A stretch of DNA of 64,000 nt from Adonisia turfae CCMR0081. GTDB taxonomy: Bacteria > Cyanobacteriota > Cyanobacteriia > Phormidesmidales > Phormidesmidaceae. Numbering within the stretch: the first letter of the stretch is position 1; each line of letters begins with the position of its first letter. Shown here piece by piece: positions 53,895-63,752 of the stretch. Where the stretch lies: contig NZ_QXHD01000004.1 in assembly GCF_011009555.1 (NCBI RefSeq), forward strand, positions 3,337,075 through 3,401,074, given 5' to 3'. The notes beneath the pieces were generated by a model that worked only from the letters and a program-made list of their open reading frames with translations, had not been told where the DNA came from and did no database searches. The position numbers were made by a program, and so were the translations under genes.

Positions 53895-54287
53895 TTACTG
53901 GGGCTTTTCATTCCAGATCTGACGATGGATTTTCCAATCTCCCTGCTCTTTTTGCATGAGCCATAGGCCCCGAAACTTAATTTGCACCGATGGGCTGCCA
54001 TCGTGGGGGTGTACGGTCACCATGGCGATGCCAGTGACGTAGCCAAAGTCTCCCATAACCTGGATTTCTTCGGCGGTGAGTGTGGGAGCCAGATCTTTAT
54101 CGGCAACCTGCTGCGCATATCCTGCTGCAATACTGGCTCTACCGTAATGGTCAGGAACATGGGGCGGCATTTGTATAGCTGCTTTGGTAAACATGGCGGC
54201 ATAGGCATCGGAATCTTTGGCCCTGGCGTTTTCGGGATAGATGTCCTCGAATATTGTTTTGATTTGGTTGCGATCGCTAACCGACAT
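53895..54287 (-). CDS. NTF2-like (SnoaL/DUF4440-type) protein
   Basis: 130 residues with the cone-shaped NTF2 pattern: 'NQIKTIFEDIYPENARAKDSDAYAAMFTKAAIQMPP' at the start and 'GLWLMQKEQGDWKIHRQIWNE' at the end. Small soluble proteins of this fold are enzymes or accessory domains of many kinds. No signal peptide. The gene lies 64 bp before the ABC transporter gene on the same strand and may be co-transcribed. No specific reaction can be assigned. Confidence 0.78.
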   Translation of the reverse strand: MSVSDRNQIKTIFEDIYPENARAKDSDAYAAMFTKAAIQMPPHVPDHYGRASIAAGYAQQVADKDLAPTLTAEEIQVMGDFGYVTGIAMVTVHPHDGSPSVQIKFRGLWLMQKEQGDWKIHRQIWNEKPQ

Positions 54288-54444
54288 AATTCCCTCTCTA
54301 ATGATTCTTGCAGGTGTAGAGATCTCTTCCGCTGTAACTTACTTGCCTAATCCGCTTAAGTTTTACCCTCTGGTATACATCTCAAACGTCAGCAGGTTAT
54401 AGCCTTGAGAACGTGCCCAACATAGAAAGACCTTGACCCCCAAC

Positions 54445-54570
54445 ATGCAACTATTCGATCTTACGTCCTATCCCTACGCTTCCGCTCGTCCTGTCATGTT
54501 GGGAACACGGGGGGCTGTGGCAACTTCTCAACCGCTAGCCGCAGCAACGGGGGCAGAAATTTTGAGGCGG
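54445..54570 (+). pseudogene. Gamma-glutamyltransferase gene, N-terminal fragment
   Basis: 42 codons match the start of gamma-glutamyltransferases: MQLFDLTSYPYASARPVM, then 'GAVATSQPLAAATGAEILRR' where the family has 'GMVATSQPLA..AGLDILRQGGNA'. The frame then leaves the family at about 54570 and ends at 54642. The matching C-terminal end of such a gene lies 4.8 kb downstream at 59396-59720, so the central two-thirds of the gene are missing. Confidence 0.72.
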
Positions 54571-54882
54571 CGCTGGTTGTATTTTGTGAGCTTGTGGGCC
54601 GCAATAGAACAGGTAGTGCCAAAATTTACACTACTGAGTTGACGGTACTGAAATTTATGTGCTCAAGTTTCGCTAGACTATCGGCATTTGAGTACCTAGC
54701 GTACAATTTGTATACAGTATATTGATGTAAATCACAGATAGAATGAGATGCAAGTCATATTGCAATCAAACCCAAGATGCATTTGCGTCTGTCTGTCGTT
54801 GCATTAACACTGACACTTATTATTTCCAAACGTTGCATCTGCTCAAATCAACCAAAGCTATATTTCTTTATTGACTGATTAA
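54571..54882. other. Intergenic region before the Amt-kinase gene
   Basis: 312 bp between the gamma-glutamyltransferase remnant and the Amt-kinase gene. I see no good -35/-10 pair, hairpin or small gene. GTA...TAC pairs with wrong spacing (7 and 9) occur near 54698, so no proper NtcA box is present. Confidence 0.4.
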
Positions 54883-57483
54883 ATGCACGGCAAAATAGAT
54901 ATATTGTGGCTGGTGTGCAGCGCTGGTCTGGTTTTTTTAATGCAAGCAGGGTTTCTGTGTCTGGAGGCCGGAGCAACTCGCCGTAAAAATAGCATTAATG
55001 TTGTTATTAAAAATATTGCTGATCTCAGTGTCTCAGTCCTCATTTTCTGGACCATTGGGTATGGTCTCATGTTTGGCCAATCCTACGGTGGATGGTTAGG
55101 TAACAATAGCTACTGTCCACCCCTAGAACAACTATCTGCCTGGTTTAATGCATTTTTCCTCTTCCAGGCCATGTTTTGTAGCACAGCTGTGACCATTTTA
55201 TCGGGGGCAGCCGCTGAACGGATTAGTTTCAAAGGGTACATTGCTATCTCCGTAATTATTTCAGGTCTGATCTATCCCCTATTTGGTCACTGGAGTTGGA
55301 ATGGATTGTTCCAGGGAGAAATGCTGGGATGGTTGGGGCAGCAAGGCTTTATTGATTTTGCGGGTTCCACCGTGGTGCACAGTGTGGGGGGGTGGAGCGC
55401 CCTGGCAACTATTTTATTTATTGGCCCCCGCTTGGGCCGGTTTTCTAAAAAGCGATCGCACCAGAGTATCTCAGGTTCCGACTTTCCCCTTTCGTTTCTC
55501 GGCACAATGCTGCTCTGGTTTGGCTGGTTTGGCTTCAATGGGGGCAGTGCCCTGGCGTTGAATGATAATGTTCCCAACATTTTGACCCATACCCTATTAG
55601 CCGGGGCCGCTGGCATCGTTACCCCCATACTCATAGCCCTCATTCGCCAAAAGACCCTGACCGTTAGTACAACCATGAACGGGGCCCTGGCAGGGCTAGT
55701 CGCGATTACGGCCAACTGTCACGCTGTATCCACAGCTGAATCTCTCCTGATTGGTGGCGTCGGCAGTTTGTGCATGTTATGGCTCACCAAACTGATGGAG
55801 CACTGGCATATTGATGACGCCGTTGGTGCAATTCCCGTCCATCTAGGGGCCGGTATATGGGGCACCTTAGCCGTCGCTATTTTTGCGGATCCGGTCATTC
55901 TCAACACAGGTCTGAGCCCACTAGAACAGCTTAAAGTTCAAGTATCTGGCATCCTAGCCTGTGGCCTATGGAGCTTTACAGCAACACTATTGGCTCTGGT
56001 ACTTTTGGATCGTTGCTTTGCCCTCAGGGTTACTGCTCGGCAAGAGTATGTGGGACTTAATATCACTGAACACCAGGCTAGAAACCCACTACAGGATTTT
56101 TATACAACCATCAGTCACCATGCACGCACGGGTAAACGAACGCGACGCATACCAGTCGATACCTTTTATGAAGAAGGGCAACTGTCCCAGTGGTATTTTC
56201 AGGTAGTCACAACATTAGAAAAAGCAATTGAAAAAACAGAAGCAATTTTTGAAACAGCGGGTGAAGGAATTTTATCCGTTTCTGTGGATCAGCTCCTGAT
56301 TCAAACCACAAACCCTTCAGTTGAGCGTATCTTTGGCAACTCTAAGTCAGAGATGATTGGACACAATTTTTCACACTTTGTCTATTTGGAAAACTGTACC
56401 TGGGACAATAAAGTAGTCTGTCTCAAACGGTTACTGCAGCTAACCAGCGACAGTCAACAACCCCATGAAATTTTAGGGAGACATATTGAAGGGCATTTAT
56501 TTCCCCTGGAAATAACCGTTACCCAGACACAGGTTTTTGACGATCTTTTTTATACCATCATGATTCGTGACATCACAGCGCGCAAGGTGGCCGAGGCTGA
56601 ACTACGCTGTTCTGAACAACGCGAACGAAATAAGACTATCGAGCTGACTAACACCCTGAATAAACTGAAACAAACCCAGGTCCAGTTAGTGCACAGCGAG
56701 AAAATGGCAGGCTTGGGGCAGTTGGTAGCGGGCATGGCCCACGAGATTAATAATCCGGCAACCTTCATACAGGGTAATCTATCCCATGCCGCTGACTATG
56801 CTCAGAATTTGATCCAGTTAATATCCCTTTATCGCCAGGGATACCAAGCCTTATCACCCCAGACCCAGACTCAACTACAGGCTCAATCTGTTATTGACGA
56901 TCAAGAAATTGATTTTTTGCTAGATGATTTTCCAAAGCTAATTAATTCTATGCAGGTTGGTGCAGAACGTATTGGTGACATTATAAAATCACTGCAAACC
57001 TTTGCACATCAAGACAAAGCAGATTTCAAAGCGGTCGATCTCCATGCGGGGTTAGAAAATGCATTACTGCTTTTAACCCATCGTCTAGACTCAGCCCATA
57101 CGCCCGTTGTTATCGAACGCCACTATGGACAACTACCTAAAGTGCCATGCTATGCCAGAAATTTAAACCAGGCGTTTCTCAATGTTTTGACCAATGCGGT
57201 GGATGCCGTAACGATGCCTGCCTGTGCTCAACCTAAAATTGCGATCGCAACCCACGCTACCGATCAACTTGTCACTATTACTATAAAGAACAACGGACCA
57301 GGCATTCCTCCAGAAATTAAATCCAATATCTTTAACCCATTTTTTACCACCAAACCCGTCGGTGAAGGGACTGGCTTAGGCCTGGCGACAACCCATCAAA
57401 TCATCGTCAACCAGCATCATGGAAAGATCTATACTACAACAGGAAAGGAAACTACCTTTGTCATCGAAATTCCGTTGCCTTAG
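54883..57483 (+). CDS. Ammonium-transporter-like sensor histidine kinase (Amt-PAS-HK fusion)
   Basis: 866 residues. Residues 1-385 are an Amt/Rh domain with about eleven hydrophobic helices; the two pore histidines are in STVVHSVGG and [12 protein letters not shown] linker leads to a PAS domain (about 440-570) and coiled coil, then a HisKA-like segment with the phospho-His in [11 protein letters not shown] (near 619) and a HATPase domain with [16 protein letters not shown] and [12 protein letters not shown]. It has no receiver, so its regulator is elsewhere. It probably senses ammonium at the membrane. The gene lies inside a disrupted gamma-glutamyltransferase locus. Start ATG 54883 has no strong ribosome binding site. 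Confidence 0.9.
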   Translation: MHGKIDILWLVCSAGLVFLMQAGFLCLEAGATRRKNSINVVIKNIADLSVSVLIFWTIGYGLMFGQSYGGWLGNNSYCPPLEQLSAWFNAFFLFQAMFCSTAVTILSGAAAERISFKGYIAISVIISGLIYPLFGHWSWNGLFQGEMLGWLGQQGFIDFAGSTVVHSVGGWSALATILFIGPRLGRFSKKRSHQSISGSDFPLSFLGTMLLWFGWFGFNGGSALALNDNVPNILTHTLLAGAAGIVTPILIALIRQKTLTVSTTMNGALAGLVAITANCHAVSTAESLLIGGVGSLCMLWLTKLMEHWHIDDAVGAIPVHLGAGIWGTLAVAIFADPVILNTGLSPLEQLKVQVSGILACGLWSFTATLLALVLLDRCFALRVTARQEYVGLNITEHQARNPLQDFYTTISHHARTGKRTRRIPVDTFYEEGQLSQWYFQVVTTLEKAIEKTEAIFETAGEGILSVSVDQLLIQTTNPSVERIFGNSKSEMIGHNFSHFVYLENCTWDNKVVCLKRLLQLTSDSQQPHEILGRHIEGHLFPLEITVTQTQVFDDLFYTIMIRDITARKVAEAELRCSEQRERNKTIELTNTLNKLKQTQVQLVHSEKMAGLGQLVAGMAHEINNPATFIQGNLSHAADYAQNLIQLISLYRQGYQALSPQTQTQLQAQSVIDDQEIDFLLDDFPKLINSMQVGAERIGDIIKSLQTFAHQDKADFKAVDLHAGLENALLLLTHRLDSAHTPVVIERHYGQLPKVPCYARNLNQAFLNVLTNAVDAVTMPACAQPKIAIATHATDQLVTITIKNNGPGIPPEIKSNIFNPFFTTKPVGEGTGLGLATTHQIIVNQHHGKIYTTTGKETTFVIEIPLP

Positions 57484-57907
57484 AGAAATTTGGTTACATG
57501 TAGGTGGTAAGCTTAGCTTCGCAGAGAATCGTTTACAACGAGAGAGTGCAGCCTTTGATAAATTTAGTAATCTCGTAGGATGGCGTGTGGGAGTTATGGG
57601 ACCAATGACGGATGTAGATTTTAATTCTTCCAAATTTGAGTTTGGACAGGATGACTAGCTCTGAAGATACAAAGGTGGGGAGGTTAGATCTCCTATGCCC
57701 GTTGCCAACCGTTATATCTGCCCAACTTTTCCAAATCGGTTAGGGTGGGCAAGCATCAATATCGGTAGGGGTTATAACAGATATCCATAGGTGTTTGCCC
57801 ACCCTACGGTTGTTTTTCTCCATAGAGTTAATAAAATAAGACCAATGGGGGCAAACTCCTGATAGGGTCCATAGGATGGTGTCAAAACAACTGGCATAAA
57901 AACAACA
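57484..57907. other. Intergenic region with a GTAGGGTGGGC hairpin repeat
   Basis: 424 bp with no gene supported. A perfect 12-bp inverted repeat, TAGGGTGGGCAA (57741-57752) with 57795-57806, belongs to the same dispersed family as at 10868 and 33926. A short open stretch just after the kinase stop is not convincing. Confidence 0.45.
57741..57806. repeat. TAGGGTGGGCAA inverted repeat
   Basis: The arms are exact reverse complements over 12 bp and flank a 42-nt loop. The core recurs at 33926-33947 and 10868-10885 in this window, so this is a scattered repeat unit of small size. Confidence 0.6.
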
Positions 57908-59395
57908 ATGAGCTATCAGCAGGCAGTGGATTGTGTTGAGCGGGGCGAACTACGTACAGCATTAGCCCTATTGGATCAGGTGATTTTAGCCAACTCGCAA
58001 CAGACAGAGGCATACCGACTACGGGGACGGACACGGCTTCAGGTGGGAGATAGTGCGGGAGCGATCGCAGATTACACCAAAGTCATCCAACGAGAACCAA
58101 CGGCGCAGGCGTACCTGGGACGAGCCCTCGCCTATGTCACTACCGCCACACCGTCATCAGCCATTATCGATGCCCAGCAAGCATTAAAGCTAGATCCTCA
58201 GCTAGCAGCAGCGCAACAATTATTAGGTAAAATGTATCGTCAGGTGGGTCAGCCCCAAGCAGCAATCAACGCCTATAAGGCAGCCACTAAGTTATATCTG
58301 GCACAAAAGGATAAAACGAATGCAACCGCTTGCTTGGAGCAGGCGAATCAGCTACAGACAGAGTTAAATCAGCCAGGCACGCCGACCGTTAAGGTATCCC
58401 AGACGCCAGGAAAGACCTCTGGAACACCAGCTCCCATGGTGTCACCAACAGAATTTTTGCAGCGGGCGAGAGAAAAAGTGACCCAAGGTCTATTCAGACA
58501 AGCATTGGAAGATCTGAATTGGTTGTTGGAGATCGATCCGAATCATCTAGAGGCCCTGTGCGATCGTGCCTATCTCCAAGCCCAGCTCCATCGTTACGAG
58601 GCAGCAACACGAGATATGACCAGGGTGCAGCAGCTAGCTCCCGAAGATCCGATGGTTCAGGTGCAACGGGCCAAAATTCGGCTGGCATTGGGAGATGCCT
58701 ACGGGGCAATGACAACAATAACAGAGTTGATCAAAACAGAGGCGACAGCAGAGCGGCTGACGATACGGGGGCAAGCCTATCAACAGCTGGGAGATATGGA
58801 CAATGCGTTTAAGGATTATTCGAATGCGATCGCAATAAAGCCATCAGCTGAACTATATGATGCGCGAGCATCGGTACAGTCTGGGAAGGAGGCGTTGGCG
58901 GATTATCGGCAGGCGGCATCATTATGGCTAGATCAGGGGAATTGGCGAGCGCAGAAGGTAGCCGCGAATCGGGCGGAGGCAATTCGTCAGGAGTTGGATC
59001 AAGAAAAGGCGGAGGTCGAGGCGGAGCGGTTAATTCGGGTGCCGATTAAGGCGATGCGGTCGGGGATGCCGGTGATTGAGGTACGGTTTAATGATCGACA
59101 CTCGTTTGATATGTTGATGCAGCAGGATTTGCCTCGCACCATTATTACCGAGACGATGGCATCGATGTTGGGGATTAAGGGGACTCCAGGAGGATTTTTG
59201 CAGATTCCAGGTGAGACGGCGGTTCCGATCAGTAATGGTTGGGTGCGATCGATTCGGGTGCAGTCGGCAGCCGCGATGAATGTGCATGTTGCGATCGCGC
59301 CCAGCTTTTCAGCCGGTCTCCTCGGCCAAGATTTCCTGGCCTATTACAATGTCCGCATCCTGGCCAACGAAGTCGAACTCTACCGTCGTCAGTAA
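57908..59395 (+). CDS. TPR protein with degenerate retropepsin-like domain
   Basis: 495 residues. Residues 1-370 are two sets of TPR units separated by a Thr/Pro-rich linker (about 150-180). The C-terminal domain (about 375-495) matches cyanobacterial retropepsin-like proteases: 'IPIKAMRSGMPVIEVRFN' and 'GLLGQDFLAYYNVRIL'. The place of the catalytic DTGAS is MLMQQDLPRTIIT, so the active Asp-Thr-Gly is gone and the domain is probably inactive or a binding module. It follows the Amt-kinase gene and ends just before the C-terminal gamma-glutamyltransferase fragment. Confidence 0.85.
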   Translation: MSYQQAVDCVERGELRTALALLDQVILANSQQTEAYRLRGRTRLQVGDSAGAIADYTKVIQREPTAQAYLGRALAYVTTATPSSAIIDAQQALKLDPQLAAAQQLLGKMYRQVGQPQAAINAYKAATKLYLAQKDKTNATACLEQANQLQTELNQPGTPTVKVSQTPGKTSGTPAPMVSPTEFLQRAREKVTQGLFRQALEDLNWLLEIDPNHLEALCDRAYLQAQLHRYEAATRDMTRVQQLAPEDPMVQVQRAKIRLALGDAYGAMTTITELIKTEATAERLTIRGQAYQQLGDMDNAFKDYSNAIAIKPSAELYDARASVQSGKEALADYRQAASLWLDQGNWRAQKVAANRAEAIRQELDQEKAEVEAERLIRVPIKAMRSGMPVIEVRFNDRHSFDMLMQQDLPRTIITETMASMLGIKGTPGGFLQIPGETAVPISNGWVRSIRVQSAAAMNVHVAIAPSFSAGLLGQDFLAYYNVRILANEVELYRRQ

Positions 59396-59720
59396 TAGTT
59401 GTCAGGTCGTTTGGGGGGATGGGGCATCGATGCAGCTCCAGGGGCATTTGCAGATGGTTTCGGATTTAGTAGCTCATGGATTGAATTTGCAGGCGGCACT
59501 GGATGCAATCTGTTGACAGTTTGATCAGGGTAATCGGGTGTTTTTGGAGCAGACGGTGCCACGGCATGTGGCGTTGGGGGTAAGTGATCTTGGCCATGAT
59601 GTGCAAGTTGTTGCGGACCCAGGGATATTTGGGAAGGGGCAACTGATTTTGCGGTTAGAAAATGGCGTGTTGGTGGCGAGATCGGAGTCACAGGCGGATG
59701 GGATGGCGATTGTTTTGTGA
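59396..59720 (+). pseudogene. Gamma-glutamyltransferase gene, C-terminal fragment
   Basis: About 105 codons match the C-terminal end of gamma-glutamyltransferases: 'MQLQGHLQMVSDLVAHGLNLQAALDA', then QFDQGNRVFLE, 'GHDVQVVADPGIFGKGQLI' (shown in parts), and 'VLVARSESQADGMA'. A TGA at 59514-59516 interrupts the frame between LDAIC and QFDQGN, so it is dead even apart from missing its front. It is on the same strand as the N-terminal fragment at 54445. The 59721-60002 gap shows no gene. Confidence 0.78.
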
Positions 59721-60002
59721 GGTTGTGGTATTAGAGGGACATAGGTTGCTTTAGATGCTTTTAGGTTGGTTACGATCTCTAGTTGACATGATTAGCCTTT
59801 GGAGCCTTATTTCTAGTTGATCGTAATGACTTATGCACTTGGGGTTGGAGTGATGCAGTGGAGAAGGCAATATCACTGCTAATGAATTGCCGCATCAGAT
59901 TTTCAGCGGTAGATATTAGTTACCCCATAATACATATTGCGATATTTGCTTATTAAAGTTACAAAGGAAGCTGAAAAATCAAAACTGTGATCTTAAAAAA
60001 AT

Positions 60003-61758
60003 ATGGCTATCGATTTTGGAAAAATCAGCATTAGTAACACCAGTAACACTGCTCTTCATCCTAGAGAAATATTTACAGCTCTTCCAAATAAGCAAGAGGG
60101 TAAGTTTGAGTATCCGAGAGATGTTCAAGCACAGGTTTGGGATAACTGGTTCTCACGAAGAAACGAGAAAGATCTTGTTATCAAAATGAACACAGGCAGT
60201 GGGAAAACTATTGTTGGATTACTAATTCTGAAGAGTTGTTTGAATGACAGGAAAGGACCAGCGGTTTATGTAGTACCTGACAACTATCTGGTGAAACAAG
60301 TTGTCAGTGAAGCTAAAGATTTAGGCATCGAAGTCGCCGAAGATACAGATTCTCCCAGATTCCTATCTGGCAAAGCTATTTTAGTTGTTAATATCTACAA
60401 GCTTGTAAATGGGGTATCAGTTTTTGGTGTTGGTGATGAGGGAAGAAAAATACCTATCGGCAGTATTCTTATTGATGATGCACACGCTTGTTTAGATATA
60501 ATTGAAGATCAATTTATGGTCACCGTTAGTATTCAACACGAAGCCTACCAAGAAATTTATAGTTGTTTTAAAGAGTCTCTCCATGCTCAATGTGACACTA
60601 AAGCATTTGAGCTTGAGAATCGCGATCACGATGCTTATATGCAAGTACCTTTCTGGGATTGGCATCGTAAGATATCAGATGTATCGAAAATATTGATCAA
60701 ATATAAAGGTGAAAGTTGGTTAAAGTTTACATGGCCTCTAATTAAAGAATCATTGACATTGTCAAGATGTGTTATTAGTTCAGAAAAAATAGAAATCACG
60801 CCACACTGCATACCAATTAATATAATCCCTAGCATCACTAATGCTAACAGAACAATATTCATGACAGCTACTTTGGTAGATAATAGCGTTTTATGCAGTC
60901 ATTTCAATATCACAGAGGATTCTATCAGTAAAGCTGTTACACCTGACACCGCAGGCGATATAGGTGACAGGATGATTTTGTTGCCACAAGTAATTAACAC
61001 TGAGCTAACTGATGATGAAATCAAGAAGTTCTGTAAGCAGATTTCACAAGATGTAAATGTCGTTGTTATTGTCCCATCAAAGTATCGTGCTAAGTATTGG
61101 AAAGACGAAGCCGATCTAATCTTAAATAAAAACGATTTATATGAAGGCGTAGCTCGTTTAAAGAGAGAGAAAGTAGGACTGACGGTATTGGTGAATCGAT
61201 ACGATGGAGTAGATTTACCTAAGGATGCCTGTAGATTTCTTGTAATTGATGGCCTCCCTATTGTTAGCAGATTAATCGACAAAGTTGAAAGTGGCATCAT
61301 TATGGGTAGCTCAGGAAAAGCCGCTCAATTAATTCAAAAGATTGAGCAAGGAATGGGTCGTGGTGTAAGGTCGAGCGACGATCATTGCGTTGTCTTTTTA
61401 ATGGGTCGCAATCTCACTAGCCAATTATATTCAGGAGGTGCAATAGAAAAGTTTTCACCAGGAACAAAAGCTCAAATCAATCTCTCAGAACAAATTTCGG
61501 ATCAGATAAGAGGAGGGGATTTACCACAAATAAGAGAAGTTATTATGTACTGCTTGCATAGAAGGCAAGAATGGTTATCTAAGAGTAAAGGAGCTTTAGC
61601 AGCACTTTCATATGAAACGAACAGTATGCCTGATACTGTTGCACTAGGGCAAAGAAGTGCCTATAATTCAGCTTCTGTCAACAACTATACTGATGCAATA
61701 AAACAGCTTGACAATGTCATAAAAATAGTGAAAGAAAAACCGTTTAAATCATATTTAA
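60003..61758 (+). pseudogene. Superfamily-2 helicase-nuclease gene, 5' part, split by an IS element
   Basis: The first 585 codons of a helicase-nuclease gene. Walker A is KMNTGSGKT (residues 61-69), a Walker B of DEAH type reads ILIDDAH (158-161), and motif VI has 'IEQGMGRGVRS'. At 61758 the IS begins; the frame then runs into it and ends at 61877. If the IS and one TTAA copy are removed the gene reads on into 63019-63752 (K-S-Y-L-K-Q-C) and gives 829 residues. Base composition is AT-richer than the neighbours, which suggests transfer. Likely a defence or repair protein, now inactive. Confidence 0.85.
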
Positions 61759-63014
61759 GGGCACCTCTATTTATTGATTTTTTGAGGAATCGAGTCTCAA
61801 ATAAGACTGTTATCCAGCCTTGTTTCTGGAAATCAGAATATGAAATAAACACCCCCCATGCATTGTGTCCGTTTTAGAGCTGAATATCCCATCCTTTAGG
61901 CAAATACTTCAGCCATGTCTTGTTTTTGCCAGAAGACATACCGCTTGAGATTGTAGGTCAAGTTTTTGAGGCCGAGCATGGTTTTGGCCCTGGCTAACCC
62001 AATGGTGCGAACAACTTTGCCCCCCATCTCATTGACCATCGACCCAAATACATGTTCAACCTTGGCCCGGGTTTTTGAACGCTCACGATTGTCCGCTATC
62101 TGCACCTCTGTTAGGGGGCGATTGCGATAGGCTCGTTCGTTAATATGGCTCTCAAAACCCATCATCTCTAACACGGTGACAATCGCTATCGAGAGATAGG
62201 CGCTATCGGCCCAAATCTCATCATCAGAATTGTCCGCATCTAGCAGTTGACCCAATACCTGAGAATCATGAACCGAGGCATCGGTGACCGTATACCGACG
62301 AATAAACCCATGCCCCGCATCCCGATTGATATGGTTTTTATACCCGTAATGAGACGTGCCATTCTTTTTGGTCCAACGAGCCTCCACATCCTTTTGGGAT
62401 AGCTTATGAGGCTTGTCCTGCCAATCCTCAGGCACCTTGCCTGCTTTGACCTCGGCATTATCGTCTCGACTATTCCGTTGTTTAGGCACTGGCACTAAGG
62501 TGGCATCGACGATTTGACCACATTGGGCTTGGTAGCCCGTTGCCTTCAGATAGGCCCCAAACTGCTCAAATAGTCCTTCCACTAACTCGGCCTGGCGTAA
62601 GCGCTCCCGAAATGACCACACCGTTTTCGCGTCTGGCACCGCATCTTCCAGGCCCAGATGTAGAAATCGCATAAATGACAACCGGTCATTCACTTGGTAT
62701 TCCAGCTCATCGTCACCAATGTTGTAGAGCTGTTGCAGGATTAACAACTTAAACATGAGGATGACATCTATCGGGCGACGACCTGCTTTACGCTTACGGG
62801 ATTTGACATACACGCTTTCTAACAGCGGTCGAAACTCATCCCACGGAATCAGCTCGTCCAGGCAGGTCAACAGGTCTTTTTTTGATTCCAGCTTTTGATG
62901 ACGGATCTCAAAATCCCAAAATCCTTGTTGTCCCATCAGAAGTCTCCCTGTCAACCCTAATCCGTAACCATGATCTCATATTGAGACTCTATTTTTGAAT
63001 TAATCGAGGTGCCC
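61759..63014. mobile_element. IS5-family insertion sequence
   Basis: The element is 1256 bp. Its ends are inverted repeats: GGGCACCTC at 61759 and its complement GAGGTGCCC ending at 63014, with ATT.ATT continuing inwards. It is flanked by direct TTAA repeats (61755-61758 and 63015-63018), matching the YTAR target of the IS5 group. It holds one transposase gene on the minus strand and interrupts the helicase-nuclease gene. Close matching of the ends suggests recent insertion. Confidence 0.92.
61896..62936 (-). CDS. IS5-family DDE transposase
   Basis: 346 residues from ATG 62936, with AGGGAGA as ribosome binding site; an in-frame ATG at 62954 would add six residues. The protein starts 'MGQQGFWDFEIRHQKLESKKD' (shortened) and has the IS5 core: 'DATLVPVPKQRNS' (first Asp), 'EIWADSAYLS' (second Asp) and 'KTRAKVEHVFGSMVNEMGG' (Glu). 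No frameshift or stop is seen, so it may be active. It lies antisense to the helicase gene it interrupts. Confidence 0.92.
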   Translation of the reverse strand: MGQQGFWDFEIRHQKLESKKDLLTCLDELIPWDEFRPLLESVYVKSRKRKAGRRPIDVILMFKLLILQQLYNIGDDELEYQVNDRLSFMRFLHLGLEDAVPDAKTVWSFRERLRQAELVEGLFEQFGAYLKATGYQAQCGQIVDATLVPVPKQRNSRDDNAEVKAGKVPEDWQDKPHKLSQKDVEARWTKKNGTSHYGYKNHINRDAGHGFIRRYTVTDASVHDSQVLGQLLDADNSDDEIWADSAYLSIAIVTVLEMMGFESHINERAYRNRPLTEVQIADNRERSKTRAKVEHVFGSMVNEMGGKVVRTIGLARAKTMLGLKNLTYNLKRYVFWQKQDMAEVFA

Positions 63015-63018
63015 TTAA

Positions 63019-63752
63019 AACAATGCTTGGCAGAATACACAAATCTCTATGATAAGGCTGAAGCACAGAAAATATTGATGTCAGCAGCTAGCGATAATTC
63101 AAGAGTCATTAAACCCATGCAAGGCATTGCATATCATAAACTTGAATCGGATGCTATGGATCAAGCCAGAATATGTGGAGAATACTTACGAAACACATTT
63201 GATGATCCTAACAAAGTTGTCATTGAGGTAAATGGGTTGCTGGAAGTGTTGGTATTCAAACCTGAAACATCAGAGATCTTTGAAGAGTCATGGAAGCAAA
63301 TTGCCCGTTACCTGGGATTTCATAGTCAACGTCCAGAAGCAGAATGTAACAAAGGGCCAGATGTGTTCTGGGAAGTTGGAGCATTACGATATTTTGTCAT
63401 CGAATGTAAAAATGGAGTAACATCTGAAAGAATAAATAAACGTGATTGCAATCAGCTCAATGGCTCCGGTGAATGGTTTGCGAACCATTATGATAAGACG
63501 TGTAACTTTACTCCTATTATGATTCATTCATCAATTCAGATAGAGCACGCTGCCTCACTTAAAGAGAACACGCGAATTATTGACAAAGAGAAACTACATC
63601 TATTACGTAAAAATATCTCTGATTTCATAAACTCTATATGCTTAGAGAACAATATGCATGATGACAAAGTTATTAGAGAAAAGTTGATATTTCATAAATT
63701 CAGAGCTGATGATTTTCTTGAAACATATACTTCTCCTTTTTCAGAAAAATAG
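63019..63752 (+). pseudogene. Superfamily-2 helicase-nuclease gene, 3' part with PD-(D/E)xK motif
   Basis: The remaining 244 codons of the split gene. The restored protein has GPDVFWEVG (Gly698-Asp700) and FVIECKNG (Glu714, Lys716), which fits the D...ExK metal site of PD-(D/E)xK nucleases. 'YHKLESDAMDQARICGEYLRNTF' leads into it. A helicase joined to such a nuclease is common in restriction and antiphage proteins. It has no start of its own; an ATG-less frame from 63009 is the read-through from the IS end. Confidence 0.8.

Noticed and set aside
54686..54712. NtcA-like GTA...TAC pairs before the Amt-kinase gene
   Set aside because: The spacings are seven and nine, so no true box is present.
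57419..57658. 79-codon frame overlapping the Amt-kinase 3' end
   Set aside because: Most lies out of frame inside the kinase gene and the rest has no recognisable pattern or start signal.
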